Assembly: GCA_026419785.1 (NCBI GenBank)
Contig: JAODTK010005523.1
Span: 275,001-339,000, forward strand
DNA from: Sclerodactyla briareus
Taxonomy: Eukaryota; Echinodermata; Holothuroidea; Dendrochirotida; Sclerodactylidae
DNA length: 64,000 nucleotides
Direction of reading: 5' to 3'
Both the position numbers and the translations under genes were made by a program. Under the pieces are notes generated by a model. The model worked only from the letters and a program-made list of their open reading frames with translations, had not been told where the DNA came from and ran no database searches. Shown piece by piece: positions 23,466 to 35,952 of this stretch; position 1 is the stretch's first letter; every line of letters starts with the position of its first letter.

Positions 23466-23890
23466 TCTACCATGACCTTCTTCAATTGCTCTCGTGCATC
23501 AGAATTCACAGCGCGAGCATTTACGTTATCACTGACAGTCTCACTTTTGGATGCAAAACGCACTCCGATTACACTTCTCTCCGAGAAACTCTGTAGGATA
23601 CACTTCTTGGTAGACCAATCACGTCACACTCTTCTTCTATCCCGTCCTGTCTTCCAGTCCACGAAACCGATAGTAGACTTAGGAGATGAAACTGTACCAT
23701 GACCTTCTTCAATTGCATCACCTTCGGCTTTGCAGTTCCTTCGTTACACCTATATCGCGAAGAGAAAGGAAGAAGAAACTCTGTAAGATACACATTTTGG
23801 TAGACCAATCACGTCACGCTCTCCCTCTTCCGAAATTCCGTCCTGTCTTCCAGCACACGAACGCTTGTGGTAAATTTAGGTGATGGAGCA
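23466..23890. repeat. two-copy tandem duplication, unit about 220 bp
   Basis: CCATGACCTTCTTCAATTGC occurs at 23470 and again near 23697. GAAACTCTGTA(G/A)GATACAC, TTGGTAGACCAATCACGTCAC and CCGTCCTGTCTTCCAG follow in both. The copies differ in their 5' thirds. Open frames on both strands across the unit (23472-23702 plus, 23569-23808 minus) follow the duplication and match no family I know. Confidence 0.8.
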
Positions 23891-26365
23891 GTCGTATTCT
23901 TTTCTACGTTAGACAAATATTTAATAATCACGTAATTCCAATCAGTCAATAAAGTAGGCCTATATTGTTTGGGAAATTCTCTACCCTACAATGAGTACGT
24001 GTACTTGATTACAAGTGAATCAATTGTTACATTCATGTCAAGCACATATCATGTATTCAGGTTCAGTCAATAAAAAACACACTTTAATCACCCCGATTCA
24101 TGGAATAAGAGGGCCAGCTCGCCACTTCAATATTCTTCAAGAAACTTTTTGACATGAGAGAATATTGAGATGGGAGCATTCCTAACATAACATTTCTTTC
24201 CCATTGGATTTGTTTCACATTCGAGAAACGAACGACAGACAAGAACATTTCACTCTGATCTCACAAGGCAAATGCACTAAAGTATGTCGATATTTGCTGA
24301 GGTTCAGTTACACGATGCTGTCGCAAGTTGCGGTGTGTGAAATATACATGTACAAAACAAATATATAGTAAATATACGGATGAATTACTCGTATACTCGC
24401 AGCACATGTATATCGAATTAAAGAATGGTTTCTCCATTAGTTCAATTGTGGAGGATGAAAAGCTAATAGCTAGTTGGAGTCTTAATTATACATGTGAATA
24501 ACGGTATTGGTATGATTGCTTGATTAAGATTGCCACGATCAAGTGAGGCCGTGATTACCTGCGCTGCCCGATTCCAGTGTTATTATACACACGGCCGTAG
24601 GCCTTTTTCCTGGAATCTGTGGAATCCATTAGTTTCATACGAGTCATTTAAATTTGTTTCGAAGTGGCTAACACGAATGTATGATTACATACACTCGACT
24701 TAAGGTGATTGTGAACATGTGCGTTGCATGCTGTCGTATTTCTTCAGTGCTCATTAGAATTCTTTCTTATTCCTTGTTCTGTATTTCTTGGTTACGAAAA
24801 GTTGTTTGTCCTCTTTGTTTCTAACGAGGGTACAACGTTGATCTTAAACGAACATGTACGGCGCCGAAACAGACATTGATCGGCAGATATATATTGAAGT
24901 GCAATATTTGAATGATTCATTCATCGATCACATCTGAATCCTCCAGTTGTACGAGACGACATTTGATCCACTGCATTGAGCTATCATGACATATTTTTTT
25001 CCCCGAAATATACAACAAGAGAAAACGTATTGATGAAATGACTGAGTTCCACAGCCTAAGCTACTATTGAATACCCATCATTGAATTTCGCAGCAAATAG
25101 TTGTTCAAATAGAACAATTGTTGGGCACGTTACATGATGAAACGACTTTTGCAAAGGCAATTTCTATTTGTTTTCTCTCGCGCGGGATTCGCATGACTTC
25201 ATTATTGCCAAATTCACGTGAGCGCAAACTGGAGGAACGGCCTAAGTATGACTTTGGTATTGACATATAGTTTGATAGCGCATATTATATCATTCCCTGT
25301 TTGTAAAAATAAGTTTTCAATTAACCAAATAGCTATTGAATACAACTGGGAATAGTGAACTGCCTATCCATGACGTTTGACTATCCGGACCGATTCTCAT
25401 ACCCTAATCTGTAATAACTGACGGAGCTCGAACCTTCAAAGTTTCCCTACAAACAAAAGTGAGTTTATAATCGTGGTTTATCACGCGGCTTTATGATCAT
25501 AGTTTATCAGTCGTTATTGATGGGGCTATGGCAATCGGGTGGCACCTGAAACCTTTCGTGTCCATCTAGGTCCACCCTTCCCACACCCGCCCAGTAATCA
25601 ACACTTCCCCCAACCATACAGGAAGACACACAATAATGATTGCGAACTAAATTCGTAGTCACGTTTTAGATATACCTATAAAGTCCAATTCAAATTTGGT
25701 TTCACCAGTACATTGTTCGACACTTGAAGGCATCTGTTCCGATTTCAGTGGGATTTGTTTAACGGAGACAAACTGACCTGATAAGTTCTTTGCAAAGTGT
25801 GGGTGTCCTTTTGTATTCTTGGATGATTTCTGGAATGATTTTAAAAATAAAAAATGAAAAACACCAAATGATTACTGACTGTTTAACATTAAACAATGTA
25901 AATAGTGCACTTTGGTAGTGCCATTACCTTTTTTTATTAGTAGTCGTGTGTACGTATGGCACTGCAGTGCGATGTTACGAGTTAGGCAAATGTTAAGAAG
26001 GTGGGCAAATCGACAGGCTGCAAATGTTTTGGGGGGTCCTCAAACCCTTCTGAGGAAGCATGTGTTTCAGCTCCTTCACGCACACCGACTGGCTAGTTGT
26101 GACGTGGTTAATGTGGTGTTAGTACCATGTACTATTTTTTACGCTCCCGAGTGAACCATGTCTACAATCGTAGCCTGTAGATCTTGAATTGCCTCAATAG
26201 TATAATAAGCTGCAGTTATGCCACACCGGACGAGACCGACGTTGGGGAGTTATGGCAATGTGTTGGTCTAAGGCTTCGTTCATTATTTGCCTGCGAACTG
26301 ACAGAGCACCCAGCTTCCATTATTATTAGGTTGCAAAGGGTAATGAAGCATCAATAGATGGAGTT
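23891..26365. other. unassigned DNA
   Basis: No recognisable gene. A plus-strand frame at 25912-26154 (80 codons) has no known motif. A TAGGCCTAT motif occurs near 23956. Confidence 0.4.
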
Positions 26366-29300
26366 GTATGTAAAATGAGGGTTCTGGATATTTCATCGCA
26401 AAATCGTCCCAGGTCTCTCCTAAATATAACTTATTTTCACCCAAGGTCTCTCTAAAATACTTCAAGGTCTAAATCCTCAGCACTCGTTGAACAAAAACAT
26501 CTATCTTCGTGTATGTACCTTGATCTTGGTATCCAACGGGGAGAGGGATACCTTATTAACATGTTGACTAAAGATTTATTTCCGCATTATAAGGATGGGG
26601 TCTTTCATTCTGACATCTATAAGCTATTTTAAACCTGACTCTGAACTCCTCAATTTTTGGGGGTGAATAAGCTCCTTTTTTGTTTATCTCGAGCTGCTTG
26701 TACAGTTTTATTATATTATTCTATTTCTTCTACTACTGTTCTTTCATTTCCTGGACTTTGCCAGTTCTTTGGTAATAATTATAAATTCTTCTTGATAGCA
26801 CCATCATCCAAAGCTTGTGAAATATATTCACAAATAGTATTTGGTTTGACTCTGCCAAATTCTAATTTCAGTGTGTTTTTTAGTATTTAGTTTTTCAGTT
26901 TTTTTTTTAGTGAAAACTTGTTGCCAACACAATAACACCAAAGCACTAGCAACACCTTCCCAGCAAATCCAACAGGGGAAGTAATAACTCCACCATCGCT
27001 TCAAACTGACGCAATAACAACTCCACACACCTTCTGACTGGTTTCCAGTGTATTATAGTTAATAATTTGTTATACTTTCGATACAGGGAATCTCTTTCCA
27101 GCTTCTATTTCTTTTTTAATATTATCAATTTTTGTAGTCTGAATACCCTCATTCCTGCTTACTTTGGATAAATGTCCGTCCTTTATAAGTATTCGGTTTT
27201 TTTTAAATAGTTGTATGTAATTTTGTAATACATACCAGCATTATCACATAAAGGTTTGCAACGACATGCATACCCTCATTTGTGTCTAACCACACCACAG
27301 CCACACACGATGAACATAACTGTATTACTCCTGCCCCTCATTTGGCTCTATACCATTTTTAGAGAAATAGTAAGGTGTATTATTTGTAAACATATCAATT
27401 CGTGTAATAATCCCATTGGTCCTATTATTGTTTTTTTTTCTCCCTATAGCACACATCATAACATTATGATACTATTCAACATAACCATAGGCTGGTGATT
27501 GAAAAACATCCCCCCATAATAGTGTATCCCATATAGTCATAACAGAATTGGTGTTACATGATTTGGTACAATTTTCCCAATGTAAATTTTTCCATATTCA
27601 CTAATCATACTATTCAATGTATTCATACCCTCATTGATAGTTTGAATATCATATTGCAGGTTTACTATTTTATGAACTTCAATATACCTCATTTATTTAA
27701 AAACATTAGTTTATTTCTAAAGTAATATCAGTGGCAGCCCTTTAAATTGATATCATTACCATCGCATCTCTGCTGCAAATGTCTTTTCATTAATTATACC
27801 ATTTTCCCCAACGGTTTTTTCAATTTTAGTGCTCCATTCGTATATATGCTGCTTCCGTAGTTATGGGTCATTACTCAATGGAATGACACCCAACATTTTA
27901 GTTGGTTTTTCTTTTGAATATATTATCGGTGGAAGAAATTTGATCACAGTGTAAATAAATGGCTTTGAATGGTTGCCTGTCCACTTTTTCAATGTGTTCG
28001 CCATCAAAAAAACAATCTGATTAAGTGAAAAAAAGTCTTGCAATATCTTCAGAAAATTTAATAGCATTATTTTCTGGAACTTTAAGTTTCAAATTCCCAT
28101 TGTATTTATCGACCTTAATTACCACCCAAGATAATTCACTGGTGATCAAATGCCCCAGTCGATCCACATTGTTAAGGCCAACAGCAATGGAAAAATCACT
28201 AAAATGTTCACTACCAACCCTATAACATATTTTTTTTTCAACCTTGAGAAATATGGTAATAACCTATCCAAATATAGCTGATTTCAAAGTCATTTTTTTT
28301 AAATTTCTGCCCCTATTGTCTGTAGTATTGTTTCCCAAGTCAAACGACTTTTCAAATGTTTAATTTCATAAGTATGATTCATTCATTTAAATATATGATG
28401 TTTTAAAATAAAAAAACATGTTACCAACCAGCATTTCAAAGCAATTATTCAAAAAGATACAAAGGGTAGTAGTATTTATATTCCACACCAGGCCATGAAA
28501 GAGCCTTGAGCAAAACAGACTTTACCAAGTCCAAAAACTATGCATTATCAAATACTGGAAAATGTGGCATGCGATCTACCAGATTTACTTGAAATTATGT
28601 AGTACAACACGTTCAATCTGATGAGGTCTATAACGATTGGAACTCAAAATCCCGATGCCAATTTTGGCAAAATCATCTCAACTTTGTAATTTGGTATAGC
28701 ACCTCCCCTGCACCTCAGATGTGGTGTCAGCTATGACCACCCCCAACATACAGACAGTAGAATTAAAAGCTTTTATAGGTTTCATGTCTATTATCTTTGT
28801 CGAAGGCCTGCTAAAAGAAAGAGTTGTCCCACCACACATTTCACAATCATTAAAATGCATTGAATAATAATGTCAGCATATGGAGACCATATGTCATCGG
28901 TTTCATGTTTTCACAGGAATCAAATTGGAAGCAACATGTCAATACCCATAGTAATTGTTTAGGCACTGCTTATGCTGGGAATTCAATTCAACTTTTGTTC
29001 CTTGTATTTAGGGGCACAAACTCGAACAAAAACAAGTTTGGCAACACCTGGCACATCTCTGATTCTAAACGACCGTTGTTGTCTATCTGGGAATTGTATT
29101 AATCTCCAGTAGATTTACAACAGTAACGTTTCAAATCGCTATCAAAGCTCACTGCAAGAATATGCTCGTCGCAAAGTAGACTTTGTAGTCGGTCAAAATG
29201 TTTTACACATGATGCCTACAGATCTCAACTTGAGGATTGGTAGCCCATATAGTTTCATAATGAAAGCAAATAGCCTTAGAAACAACAACAGCACTCGGCA

Positions 29301-31170
29301 ACTCGCACGAAATGATTAGTTTAATAATACTGCGGCGGGGTGTTATTGATGAGCACAACCTGTTAGTGACCTGTTTAGTGAGTTTGTGATATGACTATAT
29401 CGTAACCAATTGCAACTCCTACTACATTTGATGATACAAACTAAACCAGTTGACTCAACAGCTACTTGGCAACCCAGATTCCACACTACCGAATCTGCAA
29501 GTGAACATGAAAATGAACAAACTTGCCCTCATCGTTGGGGTTACTGGGATTGCAAGTATTCCATATATGCTTTATGATGTCTTAAATAATCTACTTCAGA
29601 TGTTTTATTCAAGTAAATAACACCAAGCTAACACCAGTAACAATGCCCACAACAATTTTTCTGCCAGCCATCCACAGAACCACTCAATGCATTTAATACC
29701 CAAGATAAAACACTGAAGAGGCCTGGCAGTTGCACATTCAGCAGTTTAGAACCTAACTTTCGCAATACTTCAATGCTTTTCTAGAATATTTTCTCTGTTG
29801 TTTAATACCACCATTCGGGGATGGACTTGGTTTGGGGCGGCACAACACCTTTTAACAACCCTGCAAGATGCTTGTAACAATAGTTCTAATAGCTAATGCA
29901 TAGTCGTTAATATACTAACCACATTTACACCTTGTTCTCTAAACAAAGATTGCTACAAATACTCGGTCGTACCAAGAACTGTACGAGACTAGAACCACTG
30001 CCATTCGCATCGTCTCCCTTGAGATATAGACAGTTTTCAGACAGCTGTGGGCAAAACCACTACACTTGGCTTGGCAGCCGGACTAATAAGTTTTTGTTGG
30101 GCTGCCCACCCATCCTTGTCGTCTTGCTCCTCGTAAGAGCGTTGGCCAGTATCTCTACCAAGTACACCAATACTAAATAAATTCTTACTTTTTCCGATAG
30201 CGTCGTGTCTTCAGTTAAAATTTGATTGATGGTTTTTTTTTGATGCTGTTTAATCTGCCCGCGCATTCTCTATCATTTATACTTACAGCTTCCAATCTAC
30301 CACTTCTTCTACTTCCAACTTTATCTTGCTTTGAATTCTTTTTCAGCTTTTTCATTTCCTCTCCTCTGCGCTTGCGCTAGATTATATTTTGTTCTGATAT
30401 ATAACATCCGTCTAATTCTTCAGTTTTGCCAAGTTATTGACATGCTCACCACGAGATTTTTATAGAGCTTCATCGAGAGCTATAGTTTCTCTCATACTAA
30501 GTTCTGTTTGGGTAGTAACTGTCCACATCCCCTGTTGCTCGCTAACACATTATCGAATATTGCTTGCATCTCACCTGTATTATGATCAATATCATTAGCA
30601 ACTTCTGGTCAGTTCTTCCTTTTCAATATACTCAGTATTCGGGCAGATTAATTATAGTTTTCAATAACTTTTTCTTTTCTTTGAGTTGGTGCTAACTTTT
30701 TGGTGGATGTTGAGGTAGTCAACACACCCCATTTTTATCCGTAGGGATTTCCAATAATTTTTTTAATATTATCGAACTGCTTTTATCTTTACCTTAGTTC
30801 CTGGTTTCTCTCCTTTATCTGTTTTTACTGAAAGAACACCACCCTCAAGTTAAAAGTATCACTAATTTTTTAACGTGTTTGGGATTAATCCATATCTTCT
30901 TCATATGGCCATAATAAATACATTTAACCTTTTTCTGTTTAACTGCTCATTCATACAAATCACTCCTCGTCTAGATTTATTAGTTGATTCCAAATGAATC
31001 AAATCAATTGCTCAATTTGTCTCATCAGCACCATCTTCCAGAGCGGGGCCTCTCATAATCATCCAATTGGCAAACGTCATTCATTTTTATTTAAAATTAA
31101 TATGATTTAAAATAAAATGGCAACGCAATACCGCCACAAATTGAATCCTTACAGAAAATTACGGAATCAT
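26366..31170 (+). repeat. left arm of a 12 kb inverted duplication
   Basis: This arm is the reverse complement of 33835-38500, with many small differences. Anchors: GTATGTAAAATG at 26366 pairs with the CATTTTACATAC ending at 38500; ATGAGGTCTATAACGATT at 28621 pairs with 36304-36321; GAGCTTCATC at 30465-30474 pairs with 34511-34520. Mirrored coordinates sum to about 64870-65010 throughout, so the arms are collinear. The arm is strongly AT-rich. Protein-like stretches shared by both arms include a hydrophobic Gly/Ala/Ile-rich segment near the outer end (minus strand, about 26920-27010) and the TTQTELSMRE region (minus, about 30525-30496). All are broken by frame changes. I could not assign it to a transposon family. 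Confidence 0.85.
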
Positions 31171-31244
31171 CGCGCTCAATATTAAGAATGGTAATTTAGT
31201 TCAGCACCATTTAAAAAAAAAATATATTATAATATGTTAATGTT

Positions 31245-31560
31245 TGTTCCCAAAATATCCTCATTCGGCACTCGTATGCGGTCAACAGGTGTGGAAAACA
31301 GAGTTTTTGTGTAGAATCTATAGAAAATGAATACAAAAAGTAGTTTGAACACATCGTTATCAGTACACGCTAGCTGGAATCAAGCTTATAAAAACAGAGA
31401 AAGGGTCGGCCAAGATTCTGCAAGTTTATGTCTTGATTCTACCAATTACATGAACTCTATAATAGATATTACAACGTTTTCAAAGATGATGAACGTTTTA
31501 TATATCATAGATGATGTGCTGCAACTGAGGAGTTGTCATATAGAAAACATAAAATTCTAA
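31245..31560 (+). repeat. inner inverted pair, left member
   Basis: It begins TCATTCGGCACTCGTATGCGGTCAACA and ends with ATATAGAAAACATA. The reverse complement of 32055-32400 carries the same blocks in the same order, so these two segments form a second, smaller inverted pair with its axis near 31820. The plus-strand frame 31327-31560 (77 codons) overlaps it. Its counterpart in the other copy is frame-broken, so coding is doubtful. Confidence 0.75.
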
Positions 31561-31821
31561 ATGCATGATCATTGAATAGCGTTTAGTGGTAGGCATGCCA
31601 ATCCAAGTTGTTGGATTTTGTCCCAAAAATAGAATAGTGTTATGAAAGATGTTCAGAGAACAGACAAAATGGGTGTGGTGTGGATTTATTGCAAAGATCG
31701 TGGTTCGTACGAACATTGCTAGACAGAAAATGAAGTCATTCCGGATGAAACAACTAAAAGCGGCAAATAAATGAATTTTCAAGGCAAAAACACATTCAAA
31801 ACTTATATATCTTATAACCAT

Positions 31822-32037
31822 ATCACCCTACAAGTTACAAGTGTTGTAAGTTGTTAAGACTTCCAACTTCAAGAACTTACAAGTGTAAGTCTTATTACAA
31901 TAACTTGTAACGCTTCGTATTACACTCCTTCTGACCTTCTTATTACAATAACTTGTAGTTCCTTATTACATAACTTGTCAGTTCTTGAAGTTTTGTAAGT
32001 CTTAACCAACTACAACAACTTGTAACTTGTAGGTGAT
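31822..32037. mobile_element. 216 bp foldback (MITE-like) element
   Basis: The sequence starts ATCACCCTACAAGTTACAAG and ends with its near-perfect reverse complement CTTGTAACTTGTAGGTGAT. Inner blocks also pair: TTGTTAAGACTT with AAGTCTTAACCAA, and CTTCAAGAACTTACAAG with CTTGTCAGTTCTTGAAG. The middle holds repeated TTATTACAATAACTTGTA units. Such a hairpin-forming unit without coding capacity fits a miniature inverted-repeat transposable element. Target-site duplications are not obvious. Confidence 0.8.
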
Positions 32038-32054
32038 CTGTTTTTTAAGTATAA

Positions 32055-32400
32055 CGAGGCTTGAATGTTTTTCAATCATTTAGAATCTGTATGTTTTCTA
32101 TATGACAAAGCCTTAGTTGCAGCACACTCCTCTATGAAATATAACGTTTCATCACCTTTGAATCGGTCGTATATCTCTTATAAGTCATGTACTTTGTAGC
32201 AATCCAAGACATAAACTTTCACAGAATCTTGCCAGACCATTCCTCTTTTGTATAAGCTTTATTCCATTCTAGCGTTGGACAATACTAACGATGTGTTCAA
32301 AATAATTTTTGTATTCATTTCTAAGTAGCTTTCAACACAACTCTTTTTTCCACACCCTTGTTGACCGCATCGAGTGCCGAATACGGATACTTTTGGAACA
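32055..32400 (-). repeat. inner inverted pair, right member
   Basis: Reverse-complement partner of 31245-31560, containing TGTTGACCGCATCGAGTGCCG near 32360 and GTATGTTTTCTATATGAC near 32088. It abuts the (TA)n tract at the centre of the large inverted duplication. Confidence 0.75.
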
Positions 32401-32410
32401 ACATGTATCT

Positions 32411-32535
32411 CTCTATATATATAATATATATATATAATATATAATATTATATCTTAACTATCTATCTATATATATATATATATATATATATACTATCTAT
32501 ATATTCTATACATATATAGAATATATATTAGTAAT
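32411..32535. repeat. (TA)n palindromic tract at the inversion axis
   Basis: TA-rich tract with CTATCTATA and TATAGAATATA interruptions. It sits within about 50 bp of the axis (near 32.43-32.50 kb) deduced from the arm anchors. Confidence 0.9.
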
Positions 32536-32540
32536 ATATT

Positions 32541-33830
32541 TCAATGGCTCGGAACGAAATCTACCATTCTTATATTAGCTGTGCATCCATGACAACAAAT
32601 CACAGTCATAATTCCATAATCTTACTGCATCTTTTTTACCAGTTTAATTATACCTTCAGAACCATTTTGTATTCTCCTACCAAAACTAACACGGGACCGT
32701 GATTTTATATCATCCCTCTTGCTTCTCATGTCTACAGGAGCTATTAATCTTCCACTAATCCGACAGACTTCCTCACAAAGGTTTCAGTTTTTAAACAAAT
32801 GCCATGCCTGCAAAATGTTTCACAGTTTCATCCCCAGTGTTTGATATCTTTTCATGCCTTGGCGCCATACCACTGATTCGAAATGCCTTCGATCATAATG
32901 GTTTACTTTATTAAATTTTGGATTGTAAAATTTCCTCGTGTCTCTTCATATTACGTACCCTTCACAGCGAAGGGGTCCCCTCAAAACCATAATAGCGTAT
33001 AACCCTTCATACTTTTTTTGCTGGTGTGTTCAATTATATCCAATTGGTAATCTCTTTAATCGCTTTTCGTTATGTAATTGTTCTGTTCTCAATACTCTTT
33101 CACTTTCAATAAAGTAAAGCCAGTTTGTTTTGATACTTGGTTTCGAATTCATGCTAGCAGCTCTGCATTAGGAAACATTTTCGTTTCTAACTGATTCCAC
33201 TTATTTTACAACTAGCCCCTGTTGTCCGTGCTTTTAGTCACACGACCCATAAAGCATTAAATGTTAATTCATACCTCAGACGGCCATTGAGGCCAGCCTG
33301 ATAAAAGGGCATATGATTTGTCAACAGAGCTCAATTTCCCAGAGAAGAAAATCTTTTTCCCATAGGCACCTCGCCATTGCTTTATCTTTATCTTTATTAT
33401 TACCAGTCTTGCTGAGATGTCTTTATTTTATCTTCAGCAATCATTCTCAATTTCAATGTATTTTCATTACAAATGCCTCGATACCCCATTGTTTTGAGTT
33501 GTCTTTTCTCGGCAACCATAAATCGCATAGCGTGATGCCATCTGCATCGTCTGGGAATAAATTTCATTGCTTCTAATTTTAAAAAACACTTATCTTTTTT
33601 ACAAATTGCTCTATGCTCTCCAGATTGGTGACTCGTTCTGTTTTTATCCGGTATAGTTGACTGAGTTTCAATGCTGAAAGCTAGGTCTGTTGTACAGGGT
33701 ACTAACATACAGCTTACACGACAACATAAATTTGGAAATGTAACCGTTTACAATTTCGTTTGGATCTATTGGTCTGGGGTGTTTCGGGATCACCAACAGA
33801 TTGGTCTAATGACCTTTTCACAACCACACA
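32541..33830 (-). other. inversion spacer with protein-like minus-strand fragments
   Basis: This part of the centre has no mirrored copy that I can see. The minus strand holds coherent charged peptide stretches in several frames, such as HYDRRHFESVVWRQGMKRY (about 32910-32850) and GSEGIIKL (about 32663-32640). An open frame at 33708-33400 (102 codons) also lies here. The pattern suggests one decayed gene read right to left. I do not recognise the family. Confidence 0.35.
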
Positions 33831-34363
33831 AACCGGACCCCGATGCGTTCGTAATTTTCTGTAAGGATTCCCTTTTTGGCCGTATTGCGTGTCATTTTAT
33901 TAAATACAATATTACTTTAAAAAAATGGATGACTTTGCATTAGATATTATGAAGGCCCGCTCTGAGATATGCTGATGAAGACAAAACATGATCAATGATG
34001 ATCAATTGAGGATCCTAATAATTAGACGGGGAGGCGTGGATTTGTCTTTGATTAGCAGTTCAACATAACTAACTAATGATTCCTATGGCCATCTGAAAGA
34101 AGAATAGGATTAACTCCCAAATTTGAAAAATTATGATAATTTTAAACTTGAGAGTGGTGATCTTTTAGTAACAACAGATAAAGGAGAAGACCCATTAACT
34201 CAGGTAAAGCGAAAAGAAGTTCTATAATATTAAAATTAAAAAGTAATTTAAAACTATACGGAATAAAGGGGTGTGTTGACTATAATCAAATCCCCCAAAG
34301 TTACACCAATCAGAACATTTATTGAACAGATAATAAATCTGCCTCTCAACCGATTATATTGAA

Positions 34364-34564
34364 ATGGAAGAACTGCCCGAGTTTGCTACTGCTATTGATC
34401 AAATCACTAAAAGGGATATGCAAGAACTATTCGATAATGTGTTTGCTAGCACAGGGGCTGTGACCGTTGATACCCAAACAGAACTTAGAATGAGAGAACT
34501 ACTAGCTCCCGATGAAGCTCTACAAAAATCTTGTGGTGAGCTTGTCAATAACTTGGCAAACTGA
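34364..34564 (+). CDS. unknown 66-codon ORF conserved between the inversion arms
   Basis: The frame is acidic and helical in character and has no Cys pair, signal peptide or membrane span. It carries DQITKRDMQELFDNVFAS and TQTELRMREL, and ends at a TGA. The left arm encodes recognisably the same peptide on the minus strand (about 30620-30420), but with frame breaks, so the sequence was probably coding before or when the arms were duplicated. It may be an internal piece of a longer protein rather than a whole one, because similarity between arms continues on both sides. No family is recognised. Confidence 0.35.
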   Translation: MEELPEFATAIDQITKRDMQELFDNVFASTGAVTVDTQTELRMRELLAPDEALQKSCGELVNNLAN

Positions 34565-35153
34565 AAGAATAATACCTTTATGTTATCACGAGAACAAAAT
34601 AATCTGCGGTCAAGCACAGAGGAAGGAAATGAAGAAGCTAAAAGAAATCAAAGCCACGTAATAAAAGCTTGGACTGAAAGAATTTGGTAGAATTGGCAGC
34701 TGCAAGTATAATGGAACGAGCACTGCGTGGGCAGATTAACAGACTAAACGAAACCTCAATCAAATTTTAATGAAGACACGACACTATCGGAAAAAGTTAA
34801 GAATTTTATTTTAGAGAACAGGTGGAACTGTGGTTATATATTAAACGGCTATCGCATAGCTGATTAGCCACTATTGTTTACATCATCCTTGCAGTGGTAA
34901 AGTGTTGTGCCGCCACAAACCAAGTCCAACCCGAGTGGTTGTATTAAACAAGCAGATTAAAGCTATTCTAAAAGCATTGCCCAATGTAGTGGGAGTTAGT
35001 TCTAAACTGCTGGCTGCCTGCCAGCCATCTTCGGAGGTGTTTATCTTAGCTATTAAAATTTGGGCCCGCATCAGTGGTAGCTGTTGGATTGCTGGCATAA
35101 ACTGTGTGGGCATTTGTGATGGTGTTGTATCTGTGGTAAGTTATTTACTTGAA

Positions 35154-35435
35154 TCACCTCTGACGTAGATTATTTAAGTACATCATCAAGCAGTATGAAT
35201 CCTTGCAATCCCCGTACCCCAACGATGATGGCAAGTTTGTCATTTTCATGTTCACTTGCAGATTCGGATATTTGGGGATCTGTTTTGCTAATGTAGATGT
35301 TGATTCAACTGGTTTAGTTGTATCATCAAATATAGTTGGGAGTTGCAATTGGGTCATCGATAGTCTATCAATCAAACTCACTGCCAGGTTCAACTCACAG
35401 TTGTTGCTCATCAATACCACCCTCCATATAAACAA
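35154..35435 (-). CDS. unknown ORF in the right inversion arm
   Basis: A 93-codon minus-strand frame starts MFIWRVVLMSNNCELN and contains QLPTIFDDTTKPVESTST and NMKMTNLPSSLGYGD. The left arm has the corresponding peptide pieces on its plus strand near 29400-29570 (TTFDDTN and TNLPSSLG), broken by stops. Conservation of these words in both arms is the main reason to think the frame was once coding. The plus-strand frame over the same DNA is less convincing. Family unknown. Confidence 0.35.
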   Translation of the reverse strand: MFIWRVVLMSNNCELNLAVSLIDRLSMTQLQLPTIFDDTTKPVESTSTLAKQIPKYPNLQVNMKMTNLPSSLGYGDCKDSYCLMMYLNNLRQR

Positions 35436-35634
35436 TCATTCGTACTGCGAGTGCGTTGTTGTTTCTGGGGCTATTTGAATTTCATATTATAACCTATATG
35501 GGTCCCAATTCCTCAATTTATGATCTGTAGGCCTCATGTAAACCATTTTGACCGACTCAAAGTCTACTCTGCTAACTAGCATATTGCTGTGAGTTTGATA
35601 GCGATTTAAACTAATTTGTAAAGCTACTGTAGAA

Positions 35635-35952
35635 TTAATACAATCCTCTCATATAGACAAAACTGTCGTTTAGGCATCTAGTATGGCCAGGTGTTGAAAA
35701 AATTGTTTTTGTTTGAGTGTTTTGTGCCCCTAAAATACAATAGACAAAGGTTCTCATGCTATTATTGAGTGCGTCTGTTCCAATATCGTTAACCTTCTGA
35801 TTGGGGTGTGACAAACCGCTCCATGCGCCTTCGACTTGACCGGGAGAAAGGTTAGAAACTGTGTATCTAGCTTTACGAGGTTGATTTTTCCCAATGCCAT
35901 TACAGTATGCATCTTGTGTACCCTTCATGTTTATTGTGACTACTAGTGGCAT
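35635..35952 (-). CDS. unknown ORF in the right inversion arm
   Basis: A 105-codon minus-strand frame begins MPLVVTINMKGTQDAYCNG and continues with KARYTVSNLSPGQVEGAW. It follows 36305-36102 (67 codons, MKLKPDAFWQNQLPLGIW) in the same direction. The left-arm counterpart of the upstream frame is visible near 28635-28720 on the plus strand (FWQN and a GIW-like FVIW). The run of same-direction frames looks like a decayed multi-gene element. I do not recognise the proteins. Confidence 0.35.
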   Translation of the reverse strand: MPLVVTINMKGTQDAYCNGIGKNQPRKARYTVSNLSPGQVEGAWSGLSHPNQKVNDIGTDALNNSMRTFVYCILGAQNTQTKTIFSTPGHTRCLNDSFVYMRGLY

